Below the pieces are notes generated by a model, which saw nothing but the letters and a program-made list of their open reading frames with translations, was not told where the DNA came from and searched no databases. Source: Flavilitoribacter sp020436695 (lineage in GTDB: Bacteria; Bacteroidota; Bacteroidia; Chitinophagales; Saprospiraceae). From it: 64,000 bases of DNA. The translations under genes were made by a program, and so were the position numbers. Where the stretch lies: contig JAWKLQ010000015.1 of the NCBI GenBank assembly GCA_041392665.1, forward strand, positions 1 to 64,000, in the 5' to 3' direction. Positions 8,234 to 17,205 of the stretch are shown here, in pieces (the stretch's first letter is position 1; each line of letters opens with the position of its first letter).

Positions 8234-9565
8234 ATGAAGAAAGGCTTACTATTTTTAGGATTAACTATTCTGGTCTATGCCTGTACCGGTGATCGCCTGA
8301 CGAACCCTCTGGATATTGAGCTCAAGAATGCGCTGGAGAGAGTCTCTCCGAACAAGAACCTGAGCGGGTGGGAATTGCCGCAAAGTGACGACTACTCACG
8401 GATACCGACTGAGTCGCAGAATCCCTTGTCGGATGCCAAGGTGGAACTGGGTAAAATGTTGTTTTACGAAACAGGACTAGCCCGGAATTCGGTACATGAG
8501 AACGGGGGCGGTACCTACTCCTGTGCAACCTGCCATGTGCCATCTGCCGGTTTTATGCCGGGACGGGCCCAGGGAATTGCCGACGGTGGTATTGGCTTCG
8601 GCTCCATTGGTGAGTCGCGGATCATGATGGATAATTACGAAGAAACGGAACTGGACGTGCAGGGGGCCCGGGCGCTGAGTCTGTTGAATGTAGCTTACGT
8701 TACCAATACCACCTGGAGCGGAAAGTTTGGTGCGCGGGACGTCAATGAAGGTACAGAGGATGTATGGCCGTTCGATCCTCTGCTGGAGGCCAACTATGAA
8801 GGTTTGTCCGGACTGGAAAGCCAGAATATGGAAGGCCTGGACTTACACCGGATGGTGGTGGACGATTTTGTGCTGGACATACTGGGTTACCGCGAAATGT
8901 ACGATGAAGCTTTCCCTGACTTTCCAGAGTCGGAAAGATATGGCCGCAAAACGACCAGCTTTGCTGTTTCTGCCTACATTCGCACTTTATTATCTACTGA
9001 AGCTCCCTTCCAGCGTTGGGTGAGAGGCGATGAAGATGCCATGAGCGATCAGGAGAAGCGGGGGGCACTGGTGTTTTTTGGAAAAGCGGGGTGTTATCGC
9101 TGCCACAAAGGGCCGGCTCTGAACTCTATGGAATTTCACGCCCTGGGTGTGTTCGATCTATATGAAAGCGGTGGCTTCAACACCGGGCCGGAAGATATTC
9201 GCAATTTTGGCCGGGGAGGTTTTACCCTGCGGCCGGAAGATAATTACAAATTCAAAGTACCCGGCATCTACAATATGGGCGATTCTCCTTTCTATTTTCA
9301 TGGAAGCAGCCGGCATTCCTTACGTTCGGTAGTGGATTATTTCAACCGGGGTATTCCCGAGAATCCGAGAATCCCTGGCGAGCAGATCTCACCTTTGTTC
9401 CATCCCCTGAACCTGACCGAAGGCGAGATCGAAGATCTTATTACTTTCCTCGACAATGGTCTCCGCGATCCCAACCTCGAACGTTATGTTCCTGATTTTG
9501 TACTCTCCGGCAATTGTTTTCCGAATAATGACAGCCTTTCACGGCGGGATCTGGGATGTGATTAA
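8234..9565 (+). CDS. di-heme cytochrome c peroxidase family lipoprotein
   Basis: The 443-residue protein begins with a lipoprotein signal (LTILVYAC, cysteine at 17), so it should be anchored in the cell envelope. Two CxxCH haem sites are visible: CATCH near residue 97 and CYRCH near 286. The first follows LGKMLFYETGLARN, the usual N-terminal motif of the MauG/CCP family. Members reduce hydrogen peroxide or carry out related oxidations with electrons from small cytochromes. Length is normal for Bacteroidota members. The substrate is not determined by the sequence. A palindrome sits just upstream. Confidence 0.85.
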   Translation: MKKGLLFLGLTILVYACTGDRLTNPLDIELKNALERVSPNKNLSGWELPQSDDYSRIPTESQNPLSDAKVELGKMLFYETGLARNSVHENGGGTYSCATCHVPSAGFMPGRAQGIADGGIGFGSIGESRIMMDNYEETELDVQGARALSLLNVAYVTNTTWSGKFGARDVNEGTEDVWPFDPLLEANYEGLSGLESQNMEGLDLHRMVVDDFVLDILGYREMYDEAFPDFPESERYGRKTTSFAVSAYIRTLLSTEAPFQRWVRGDEDAMSDQEKRGALVFFGKAGCYRCHKGPALNSMEFHALGVFDLYESGGFNTGPEDIRNFGRGGFTLRPEDNYKFKVPGIYNMGDSPFYFHGSSRHSLRSVVDYFNRGIPENPRIPGEQISPLFHPLNLTEGEIEDLITFLDNGLRDPNLERYVPDFVLSGNCFPNNDSLSRRDLGCD

Positions 9566-9654
9566 GTGATCTAAGTTGCTAGTGAGCCAGTCATAAGTCG
9601 TAAGTCGATCAGGTTGGTGGTATAATGAAATGCATGGAACTGGATTTTGGTAAT

Positions 9655-9735
9655 AAGAGCGCTTCGATCCCGGTCATTTCGCCTTGCTGTAGTACCGTTT
9701 GGCGCTTATCACTTTGACTGATGACTATTGACTGA
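9655..9735. repeat. dispersed intergenic repeat, copy 1
   Basis: This segment aligns with 25236-25318. Shared words are GAGCGCTTCG, then TCCCGGTCATTT against TCCCGTTCATTT, and at the end ACTATTGACT preceded by several GACT words. It lies between two plus-strand genes. Confidence 0.5.
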
Positions 9736-9768
9736 CGACAGACAACTTGCGATCTACCTATAAATTTA

Positions 9769-9816
9769 CAAAGAGACTGGGAGGCGCGCAGCGAAGCGTT
9801 CTCTCAGTCTCTTTGT
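9769..9816. repeat. long hairpin between cytochrome peroxidase and fucosidase genes
   Basis: Arms ACAAAGAGACTGGGAG (9769-9784) and CTCTCAGTCTCTTTGT (9801-9816) pair over 16 bp with one G-T wobble. The 16-base loop is GC-rich. There is no T run, so it may act as an RNA stabiliser or a rho-dependent stop and is not a classic terminator. Confidence 0.6.
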
Positions 9817-9857
9817 AATTAATACAGTACCTTTAAACCAGGTAACAAAATAACAGC

Positions 9858-12164
9858 ATGAAGCAGTTAGCTGATTGGGGTATTGTCATTTCTTTTTTGG
9901 TTGTGTGGTGCTCTCTGGAGTTGCCCGCGCAGGACCTGATCTTCCACTACAACGAGCCGGCCCAGAAATGGACCGAAGCCCTGCCCTTGGGCAACGGCCG
10001 ACTGGGAGCCATGGTCTATGGCGGCGTAAACGATGAGATCATCCAATTCAACGAAGAAACCCTTTGGACCGGCGGCCCCAACGACTATTCTCACAAAGGA
10101 GCACATGAGTATCTGGAAGCGATCCGTGCTCTGCTGTGGGCCGGCAACCAGCACGAGGCGGAAGCACTGGCCGCCGAACATTTTATGAGCGAGCCACTGC
10201 GACTGAAGGCCTATCAGCCTTTCGGAGACCTGCTGTTGCATTTTGATCATACCGGTACGCCACAGCATTATACCCGAAAACTGGATCTGGAAAATGCTAT
10301 AACAGAGGTAAGCTATCGTGTAGATGGAACAAACTACAAAAGAGAGGTACTCGCCAGTTTCCCGGATCAGCTCATTGCGGTGCATCTGACAGCAGACCGG
10401 GCGGCCGGGCTGAACTTCAGCTTTGGCCTGGATTCGAAACATCCCCTAAAATCGGTGGAAACCAATTTCGACCGGCAGGTCCTGGCGGTGAACGTATTGA
10501 ACGGTGAGATGGAAGGCAAAGCCATGCTGATGGTGAAAACCGACGGGCAGATCAGTCCGGGGTATGATGATATTGCCGTTAAAAATGCTTCCTACGCTAC
10601 CCTCTATTTAACGGCTTATACCAATTTTGTCAACTATAGGGATCTGAGTCGCCCATCCTCCCGCTACATCGATCATTCGTTCCGGAACTTCGAGGCACTG
10701 AGTTTTGATGAGATCAGACAGAAACATCTCGAAGACTATCATAAATTATTCGATCGGTTCAGTATCCGGTTTGACCAAACCGGCAACAGCTCCCTACCCA
10801 CCGATGAACGTATCTTTGCTTTCTGGAAAGCAGCCGACGATCCGCAACTTCTGGCCCTATACATTCAATACGGCCGCTACCTGACCATTGCCAGCAGCCG
10901 CCCAGGCACCCAGCCCGCCAATCTACAGGGCATCTGGAACGACCGGCTGGAGCCTTCCTGGGATAGCAAGTGGACCACCAACATCAACTGCGAAATGAAT
11001 TACTGGCCGGTGGAGTTGACCAATTTGCCGGAATGCCACGAACCCTTGTTCCGGCTGATCGAAGAATGTGCAGAGACCGGGGCTGAAGTAGCCAGAGAAC
11101 ACTATGACGCAGATGGCTGGGTGCTGCACCACAACACGGATATCTGGCGCGCTACTGCACCCGTAAATGCCTCCAATCACGGCATCTGGGTGAGTGGTGG
11201 GGCCTGGCTCTGTCATCACCTTTGGGAGCATTTTCTGTTTACGCAGGATACCGCTTTTTTGCGGGAAAAATATCCGCTCATTAAGGGGGCGGCGCTGTTC
11301 TTTAAGGATTTCTTGGTAGAAGATCCCAAGAGCGGTTATCTGGTAAGCACGCCCAGCAATTCACCGGAGATCGGCGGGCTGGTAGCCGGTCCGACTATGG
11401 ACCATCAGATCGTGCGGAGTCTGTTCAATATCACCGCTCAGGCGGCCGGTATTTTGCAGGTGGATCAGAAACTGGCAAAACAATTGACGGAAATGCGTGC
11501 CAAGATTCTGCCCAACCAGATCGGTCAGTACGGACAGTTGCAAGAGTGGATGCAGGATATTGATGATCCCGGCGTGAAGCACCGGCACGTATCGCATTTA
11601 TGGGGTTTATTTCCGGGTAAGGAGATCAGTCCGCAACAGACACCCGAACTGGCAAGGGCGGCCGAACAGTCCCTGGTCTTTCGCGGAGATGAAGGGACGG
11701 GTTGGAGTCTGGCCTGGAAGATCAATTTCTGGGCCCGACTGCTACAGGGCGATCATGCCTTTGAGTTGATCCACATGCTGCTGAGCCCGGCGGAGACTAA
11801 AGGTCGGGATACGCGCGGTGGTTCTTACCCCAATCTGTTCGATGCACATCCGCCGTTTCAGATCGATGGCAATTTCGGTGGTACGGCAGGCATTATTGAA
11901 TTGCTGGTGCAAAGTCAAAATGGGTATATTGATGTGTTACCTGCTCTGCCGGATCAACTGGCTGCCGGTTCCATTGACGGCGTTTGTACCCGGGGTGCTT
12001 TTGAATTGTCTTTCTCCTGGCGGGAAGGGCAACTGGAACAGCTCCGTGTTTTGTCTAAAGCAGGAAAAAAGTGCAGCGTGAAATATGCCGGAAGGCAGAT
12101 TGAATTTGATACGGAAAGTGGAGTGAACTATGTGTTTGATAAGGAGCTGAAACGGGTAGAGTAG
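9858..12164 (+). CDS. GH95 alpha-L-fucosidase
   Basis: The 768-residue protein has a signal peptide ending ELPAQ, so it acts in the periplasm or at the surface. GH95 enzymes release alpha-1,2-linked L-fucose (some act on L-galactose) by inversion. The N-terminal domain opens with the family phrase ALPLGNGRLGAMVYGG. The catalytic (alpha/alpha)6 part carries TNINCEMNYWPVE with the paired Asn residues, HHNTDIWR, STPSNSPE with the general acid Glu, and FQIDGNFGGTAGI with the Asp. All key residues are therefore present. It lies in the same segment as SusCD, which suggests fucosylated glycan use. Fine specificity is open. Confidence 0.9.
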   Translation: MKQLADWGIVISFLVVWCSLELPAQDLIFHYNEPAQKWTEALPLGNGRLGAMVYGGVNDEIIQFNEETLWTGGPNDYSHKGAHEYLEAIRALLWAGNQHEAEALAAEHFMSEPLRLKAYQPFGDLLLHFDHTGTPQHYTRKLDLENAITEVSYRVDGTNYKREVLASFPDQLIAVHLTADRAAGLNFSFGLDSKHPLKSVETNFDRQVLAVNVLNGEMEGKAMLMVKTDGQISPGYDDIAVKNASYATLYLTAYTNFVNYRDLSRPSSRYIDHSFRNFEALSFDEIRQKHLEDYHKLFDRFSIRFDQTGNSSLPTDERIFAFWKAADDPQLLALYIQYGRYLTIASSRPGTQPANLQGIWNDRLEPSWDSKWTTNINCEMNYWPVELTNLPECHEPLFRLIEECAETGAEVAREHYDADGWVLHHNTDIWRATAPVNASNHGIWVSGGAWLCHHLWEHFLFTQDTAFLREKYPLIKGAALFFKDFLVEDPKSGYLVSTPSNSPEIGGLVAGPTMDHQIVRSLFNITAQAAGILQVDQKLAKQLTEMRAKILPNQIGQYGQLQEWMQDIDDPGVKHRHVSHLWGLFPGKEISPQQTPELARAAEQSLVFRGDEGTGWSLAWKINFWARLLQGDHAFELIHMLLSPAETKGRDTRGGSYPNLFDAHPPFQIDGNFGGTAGIIELLVQSQNGYIDVLPALPDQLAAGSIDGVCTRGAFELSFSWREGQLEQLRVLSKAGKKCSVKYAGRQIEFDTESGVNYVFDKELKRVE

Positions 12165-12248
12165 GGGTGGTGTTTCAACTAACTTTAAAGATGCATATTT
12201 TTTACTTACTGAAATTTTCATTTGTTCTCAAAATCCCTTGAAAGGATT

Positions 12249-13799
12249 ATGAAAAGAAAAACAACATTGTCAATCTTCCTGATGCTGGGAGGCATCCTGT
12301 TTTTTACTAATTGCTCTAATATACGGGTTGAATCAGATCCCGCAGTCAGTGGCGACAGGGCAGTTGTTGAGACCAAACCCCGCACTATCGTCACTACCGA
12401 TGGCGAGATCGACGATGTGGACTCCTACATCAGAATGCTGCTCTATGCCAACGAATTTAATATCGAAGGGCTGGTGTACAGCAGTTCCATGTGGCACTAC
12501 AAAGGAGACGGCAAGGGGACGGAGTTTACCTCCGAAATGGAGATGACCAAAAGAATATACGGTGCCAAAATCGACCTCCGGTGGCCGGGTACGGAATGGA
12601 TGAACCCTTTATTGGATGCTTACGGGGAAATTTATCCGAACCTCATTAAACACGCGGAAGGTTACCCGACGGCCGATCATCTGAGAAGCCTGGTGAAAGT
12701 GGGGAATATCGATTTTGAAGGCGAAATGGAAAAGGATACTGAGGGCTCCGATTTTATCAAGTCCAAATTGCTGGATGATGAACCTGGGCCGTTGTATCTT
12801 CAGGTGTGGGGCGGCACCAATACCATCGCCAGGGCTTTGAAAGCCATTGAAGATGAATACAGCGATTCGGCTGGGTGGGAAAACATTTATCAAAAGGTAT
12901 GTGACAAAGCGATTATCTACGCCATCCTCGACCAGGATGCTACTTACCGGAAGTACATCGCTCCCAACTGGCCCGATATCCGGATCTTTTACAATTCGAA
13001 TCAGTTCTGGTGTTTTGCCTATCCCTGGAAAAGGGCGGTCCCTGAGTCACAGCACTATCTTTTTGAAGGGGATTTTATGGGCAAAGAGATCATCCTGAGC
13101 CACGGACCGCTGTTGAAACAATATTATAGTTATGGTGACGGCCAGAAGCAGGAAGGCGATGATGAACATGTGCATGGCGATCTCACCAAATTGAAAGGTG
13201 GCCAATGGGGCGATTTCGGTCAGTATGATTTTATCTCCGAGGGCGATTCTCCGGCCTACTTACATCTGATCGACGTCGGCCTGGATAACCTCGATCACCC
13301 GGAATGGGGCGGCTGGGGTGGCCGCCTGGTACAATCAGCCGAGCAACCCAACCGCTGGGAAGACGGGGAAAGTGCGCAGGACTATAATCCCTTCACCGAA
13401 AAAATGGATCCCACCTATCCGCAGATACGCTGGGTAAAAGCCATTCAGGAAGATTTTGCCGGCCGGGCCGACTGGTGCCTTTCGGATTATGAGAACGCCA
13501 ATCATCCGCCGCAGGTCAAAGCCGTGGGAGCCAATAGATTGACCGCAAAACCCGGCGAAACGATCTATCTGGAAATAGAAGCGGATGACCCGGATGGTGA
13601 TGAACTGGAAACCGGTTTCTGGATCTATTCTGAAGTGGGCACTTATAAAGGTGAAGCCTCCCTCACTTCAAGCGGCAACAAAGCCAGTCTGGTCCTTGCG
13701 GATCAGGGTGGCGGTACGCTTCATGTTATTGCCGAAGTGAAGGATGATGCCCAACACCCCATGACCAGGTATCAACGGTTTGTGGTAGAAGTAGAATGA
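12249..13799 (+). CDS. DUF1593 (Sde182-like) nucleoside-hydrolase-like lipoprotein
   Basis: The chosen start is the ATG at 12249, because MKRKTTLSIFLMLGGILFF followed by TNC is a lipoprotein signal; an earlier in-frame codon at 12222 adds nine unlikely residues. The protein is about 516 residues. The N-terminal domain begins RTIVTTDGEIDDVDSYIRML, which matches DUF1593, whose fold resembles nucleoside hydrolases including the DGEIDD aspartate cluster. A C-terminal Ig/cadherin-like domain follows (about 420-516, with EADDPDGDELETGFWIY). The founding member bound cellulose, but the true substrate is unknown. Its place after the GH95 gene suggests a glycan-related role. Confidence 0.75.
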   Translation: MKRKTTLSIFLMLGGILFFTNCSNIRVESDPAVSGDRAVVETKPRTIVTTDGEIDDVDSYIRMLLYANEFNIEGLVYSSSMWHYKGDGKGTEFTSEMEMTKRIYGAKIDLRWPGTEWMNPLLDAYGEIYPNLIKHAEGYPTADHLRSLVKVGNIDFEGEMEKDTEGSDFIKSKLLDDEPGPLYLQVWGGTNTIARALKAIEDEYSDSAGWENIYQKVCDKAIIYAILDQDATYRKYIAPNWPDIRIFYNSNQFWCFAYPWKRAVPESQHYLFEGDFMGKEIILSHGPLLKQYYSYGDGQKQEGDDEHVHGDLTKLKGGQWGDFGQYDFISEGDSPAYLHLIDVGLDNLDHPEWGGWGGRLVQSAEQPNRWEDGESAQDYNPFTEKMDPTYPQIRWVKAIQEDFAGRADWCLSDYENANHPPQVKAVGANRLTAKPGETIYLEIEADDPDGDELETGFWIYSEVGTYKGEASLTSSGNKASLVLADQGGGTLHVIAEVKDDAQHPMTRYQRFVVEVE

Positions 13800-13866
13800 T
13801 GTATAGCGACACCAATCGATCAAGCCGGTGGCGGTACTCAGTATGGAAATATCATCCACGGTTTAC

Positions 13867-15417
13867 TCACTTTTGGTAGGTCAGCAACAACACCTCCGGA
13901 AAAGTTTCCACCCCCTGATACATGAGGTTTCCCAATTCATTGATGTTATGAAAATAGGAACCCAGGAAGACATCGGGATAACCGTCCTCATTGAAATCAC
14001 CCACGTCCATGGTCAGCCATTTTCCACAATTGGTCTCATTCATATAGTGAGCGGTAAAGGTCAATTGACCTTCGTTTTCCAGATAGACAAAACTCTTTGC
14101 GGCCTGGTCGTGATAAAAGGCAATGGCCGCAATGTCCAGATCGCCGTCCCGGTCGAAGTCTACCGCCCGGGCTTCACTACAGCCGTACATCGGGAAAAAA
14201 TAGGATTCACTAAAACTATTCGAACCATCATTCAGGAAAATACGGATGCCGTGGTAAGGTTTGCTAATCTTCGAATAATCCCAGTTGTCGCCATTGGTAA
14301 GTAAAATATCCGGGTGGCCGTCCTGATCGAGATCGACCAGATCGAGGTAACTGGACCCGTAAACCGCCGGTAGTTCGATAACGGTTTCCTCCTTGAAAGC
14401 ACCATTTCCGGTATTATAATAGATCACCACCTTTTCCCGGGCCTGGGCCATCAGGGCTACAATATCCTGACGCCCGTCCCCATTAAGATCTTTGATCACT
14501 ACCTTCCGGGCTCCCGGTAGTTCCGATAATACGTGCGCCTTATTTTTTTGAAAATGATCGTACCAGACCAGTTGCCCCTGATGGTTGCCGAAACCGCAGA
14601 TGAGAATGTCTTCCTGACCATCTCCATTGAGATCACCGATGGCAAAGTCCACCGGACGGGGTAGTTCGGTGATCACGTAATCTCCTGCCCGTTCATTGGG
14701 CGCAATGGTCAACGGAAAAAATACCCCTTCCTTTTTATCGGACGGATTGAACTCGCCGATGCTCAACAAAAAGATGCCCTGGTCTTTTATTGCAATGTCC
14801 GAAGAAGGACTCAGGGTCTCCCAGTTTCTCAGTATCTCGCCCTGCTGGTCGAGCGCATATAGCTTGAGATGATCGCCGATAAATAAGACAGCGGCGGCTG
14901 GATCATACGATAGGAGGGTGACCTGAGGAAATTGTTGATCTCCGATCTCGATCAACTGAGGAGAAAATGGAGGAGGAGTTGGTGAAACAGAGGTAATCTG
15001 GTTTTGAGTTGGTAAATGCTGAGGCGCGAAATTTTCGTAAAATCGCACTAGGTTTTTCCACTCCTCCTCTCCTAAAATTGGTTTCTCCGGATAAATGCCG
15101 AGCTTTTTAAGTTCCGCTATATCCTCGGTTGCCATACCCGCGAACGGGTCGTAATCATTAGGTCTGATACCCAGTCGTGCTCCCATATTGGGTAGTACAT
15201 TTTCTACCCAGGTTTTTTTATCCAAAAGATCGGGAGAGGGCAGGAGATGACACGACTGACAGTATTTCTCGGCCAGCACTGCTCCGGAAGCAATACTGGT
15301 GTCGGATACAACGGCTGCTATATTTCCCTCTGATGTTCTATTCTGTACAGGTGGATCATTGGTACAACGCCAAAGCAGACAGAGTAAAACCAGATAGAAA
15401 AAAGCAAACCGGCGCAT
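13867..15417 (-). CDS. FG-GAP/VCBS repeat lipoprotein with an N-terminal cytochrome-c-like site
   Basis: Starting at the ATG at 15417 gives MRRFAFFYLVLLCLLWRC, a lipoprotein signal; the upstream in-frame start adds 12 residues of no value. A single CxxCH (CQSCH, about residue 53 of the mature frame) sits in LAEKYCQSCHLLPSPDLLDK, like a small cytochrome c domain. The rest is a chain of FG-GAP/VCBS repeats, each with a calcium-loop pattern such as DLNGDGQED, DLNGDGRQD, DLDQDGHPD, DFDRDGDLD and DFNEDGYPD, predicting a beta-propeller. The role is unknown; surface binding or electron transfer are possible. It converges with the DUF1593 gene. Confidence 0.75.
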   Translation of the reverse strand: MRRFAFFYLVLLCLLWRCTNDPPVQNRTSEGNIAAVVSDTSIASGAVLAEKYCQSCHLLPSPDLLDKKTWVENVLPNMGARLGIRPNDYDPFAGMATEDIAELKKLGIYPEKPILGEEEWKNLVRFYENFAPQHLPTQNQITSVSPTPPPFSPQLIEIGDQQFPQVTLLSYDPAAAVLFIGDHLKLYALDQQGEILRNWETLSPSSDIAIKDQGIFLLSIGEFNPSDKKEGVFFPLTIAPNERAGDYVITELPRPVDFAIGDLNGDGQEDILICGFGNHQGQLVWYDHFQKNKAHVLSELPGARKVVIKDLNGDGRQDIVALMAQAREKVVIYYNTGNGAFKEETVIELPAVYGSSYLDLVDLDQDGHPDILLTNGDNWDYSKISKPYHGIRIFLNDGSNSFSESYFFPMYGCSEARAVDFDRDGDLDIAAIAFYHDQAAKSFVYLENEGQLTFTAHYMNETNCGKWLTMDVGDFNEDGYPDVFLGSYFHNINELGNLMYQGVETFPEVLLLTYQK

Positions 15418-15439
15418 AGGATGATTATTGTGACGGTAA

Positions 15440-15563
15440 ACGGTTGACGGCATACAGTGTACAGTGATAGTTCCTGCTCAAATCTAAGGTTGTTCTCCTA
15501 ATTGGACGAAACAAATCTTTCATTTTAGCAATCCTTCACCATCTTCCGTTTGCCGTCAACCGT
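15440..15563. repeat. inverted repeat in the SusD to FG-GAP spacer
   Basis: ACGGTTGACGGCA (15440-15452) is the exact reverse complement of TGCCGTCAACCGT (15551-15563). A third partial copy, CGTCAACCGTC, lies near 15568. The arms enclose about 100 bp between two minus-strand genes. Confidence 0.45.
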
Positions 15564-15578
15564 ACTTCGTCAACCGTC

Positions 15579-17168
15579 TTATCTCACATCCCAGAACAGC
15601 GGATTATCCAGCTTGTCTTCACTCTGGATAGCCTGATAATTATCCCCGTTATAAGTGATCTCATTACCGGGGATCGTCCAGCGCATCGGAGGCAACGTCT
15701 GCGTACTGGAGTTATCCTGCCAGAAGCTCAGTGATGGTACATCCAGTCTTCTGAGTTCCGCCCAGTTCTGATAAGGTTGAATAATATTGAAGTGAACCCA
15801 TTTCTGATAGGCGATCAAAGTCAGTTTCTCATCCGTTGAACCGGCACTGTCCCAGCTTACCCCATCGGCAGCCAGCAGAGCCGTGATCTCATCCTCCGTA
15901 GCCGGTGCCGGCGTACCGGAGATGCCGTCGTTGCTGATGGAATTGACGTAGTAATAAAAATCGATCGACTGGCGGATGCCCGCTTCATAAGCAGCTTTGG
16001 CGGTAGCATCATCCCCGTTTTTGAGGTAGTACTCCGCTTTAAGGAAACTTACTTCCGAAGCATTGATCATCACACCCGGGAAAAACTGGTTCCGGCTCGT
16101 GGTGGTCCGGTTATAGAAGGCGATCATACCGGCATTGACCTGCGCCTGCTGATCACTACCCGTAAGCATGGGGTCAAGTCCGGTGTATTCGCCACCGGCC
16201 TGGGTGCCCGGTTCGAACAATACCCGCAAGCGGGGATCACCGGAGTCTTTCAAAAAGTCGATCATTTTCTTGGGAGCATCATCGCCATCCCAGCCGCTGG
16301 AATTGATACCCTGATCGAATCCTTTGGAATTGATCGGCGTACTGACATCATAAATGTCGATCATGATGTTCTGATCATTACTCTCTACCACCGGATACTT
16401 CGTTGGGTTAGAAAGGATCTCGGCGATTTCTGAACTTGCTCTTCCCGAAAACTCTGCACTTTCGGAAACGCGGGTCAGCATGCGCAGGCGCAGTGAGTTG
16501 ACATAGCGGGTCCAGAGATCGACGGAGCCGTTGTTGACGAAGTCCTGAGCAGCGAAGATAGATTGGAAGGCAGGTTCTACTTCCAGAGTGCTCAATGCAT
16601 CGGCAATGGATTTGAGCTCATTCAGCATAAAAGTGTATATATCCTTCCCATCATCAAAAGATGCATAGGAATTGGCATAATCTCCGCTGTTGGTGCTCAG
16701 CATACCGGCATCGGAAAAGGGAATGGTGCCGAAAAGGTCTACCATGCGTTGGGTTTCGCCGTACATGAAAGCGGCCGCGGCCAGATTGAAGATCTCCAGT
16801 TTGTCCTGGCGGGTAGGATCGGTGGTTTCCCATACCTTTTGGAATTCGCGGTATTGGGCTAGTACATCGTAGTAGTTGTACCAAACGTCCTCAACGCCGG
16901 AACTACCCGGTACATACTGATTGGGCGTGTTGATCCAGCCGATGGACTGCGTCCAGGGGTTAAGGGTGATGCGCAGGGTGACGAAATAGTTCCGGTAATT
17001 GGGAACAATGTAATCCTGCCCGGCCACCAGCATGCCGGTGAATTGCCGCTCGGGAGAGGTTTCGGCAATCTTTGACGGATCCGCATAAGCGTCGGCAAAG
17101 TCCTCTTTCTGACAGGCAGAGAACAGTAGCAGCAAAAGAGCTATAAAGCTTATATTGATTGATTTCAT
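15579..17168 (-). CDS. SusD/RagB-family glycan-binding lipoprotein
   Basis: The 529-residue lipoprotein (signal FIALLLLLFSAC, cysteine at 19) belongs to the SusD/RagB class, which caps a SusC barrel at the cell surface and captures oligosaccharides or peptides. Family features include the TPR-like helices with ETQRMVDLFGTIPFSDA near 135-151, WTRYVNSLRLRMLTRVSE near 225, and a C-terminal segment with QKWVHFNIIQPYQNWAELRR. It ends in PLFWDVR, typical of SusD-like group 2. It is intact and lies 37 bp downstream of the broken SusC gene, almost certainly in one operon with it. Confidence 0.88.
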   Translation of the reverse strand: MKSINISFIALLLLLFSACQKEDFADAYADPSKIAETSPERQFTGMLVAGQDYIVPNYRNYFVTLRITLNPWTQSIGWINTPNQYVPGSSGVEDVWYNYYDVLAQYREFQKVWETTDPTRQDKLEIFNLAAAAFMYGETQRMVDLFGTIPFSDAGMLSTNSGDYANSYASFDDGKDIYTFMLNELKSIADALSTLEVEPAFQSIFAAQDFVNNGSVDLWTRYVNSLRLRMLTRVSESAEFSGRASSEIAEILSNPTKYPVVESNDQNIMIDIYDVSTPINSKGFDQGINSSGWDGDDAPKKMIDFLKDSGDPRLRVLFEPGTQAGGEYTGLDPMLTGSDQQAQVNAGMIAFYNRTTTSRNQFFPGVMINASEVSFLKAEYYLKNGDDATAKAAYEAGIRQSIDFYYYVNSISNDGISGTPAPATEDEITALLAADGVSWDSAGSTDEKLTLIAYQKWVHFNIIQPYQNWAELRRLDVPSLSFWQDNSSTQTLPPMRWTIPGNEITYNGDNYQAIQSEDKLDNPLFWDVR

Positions 17169-17205
17169 GTTTTATCTTTTTTTGGATTACGACCAGGTCT
17201 AGGTC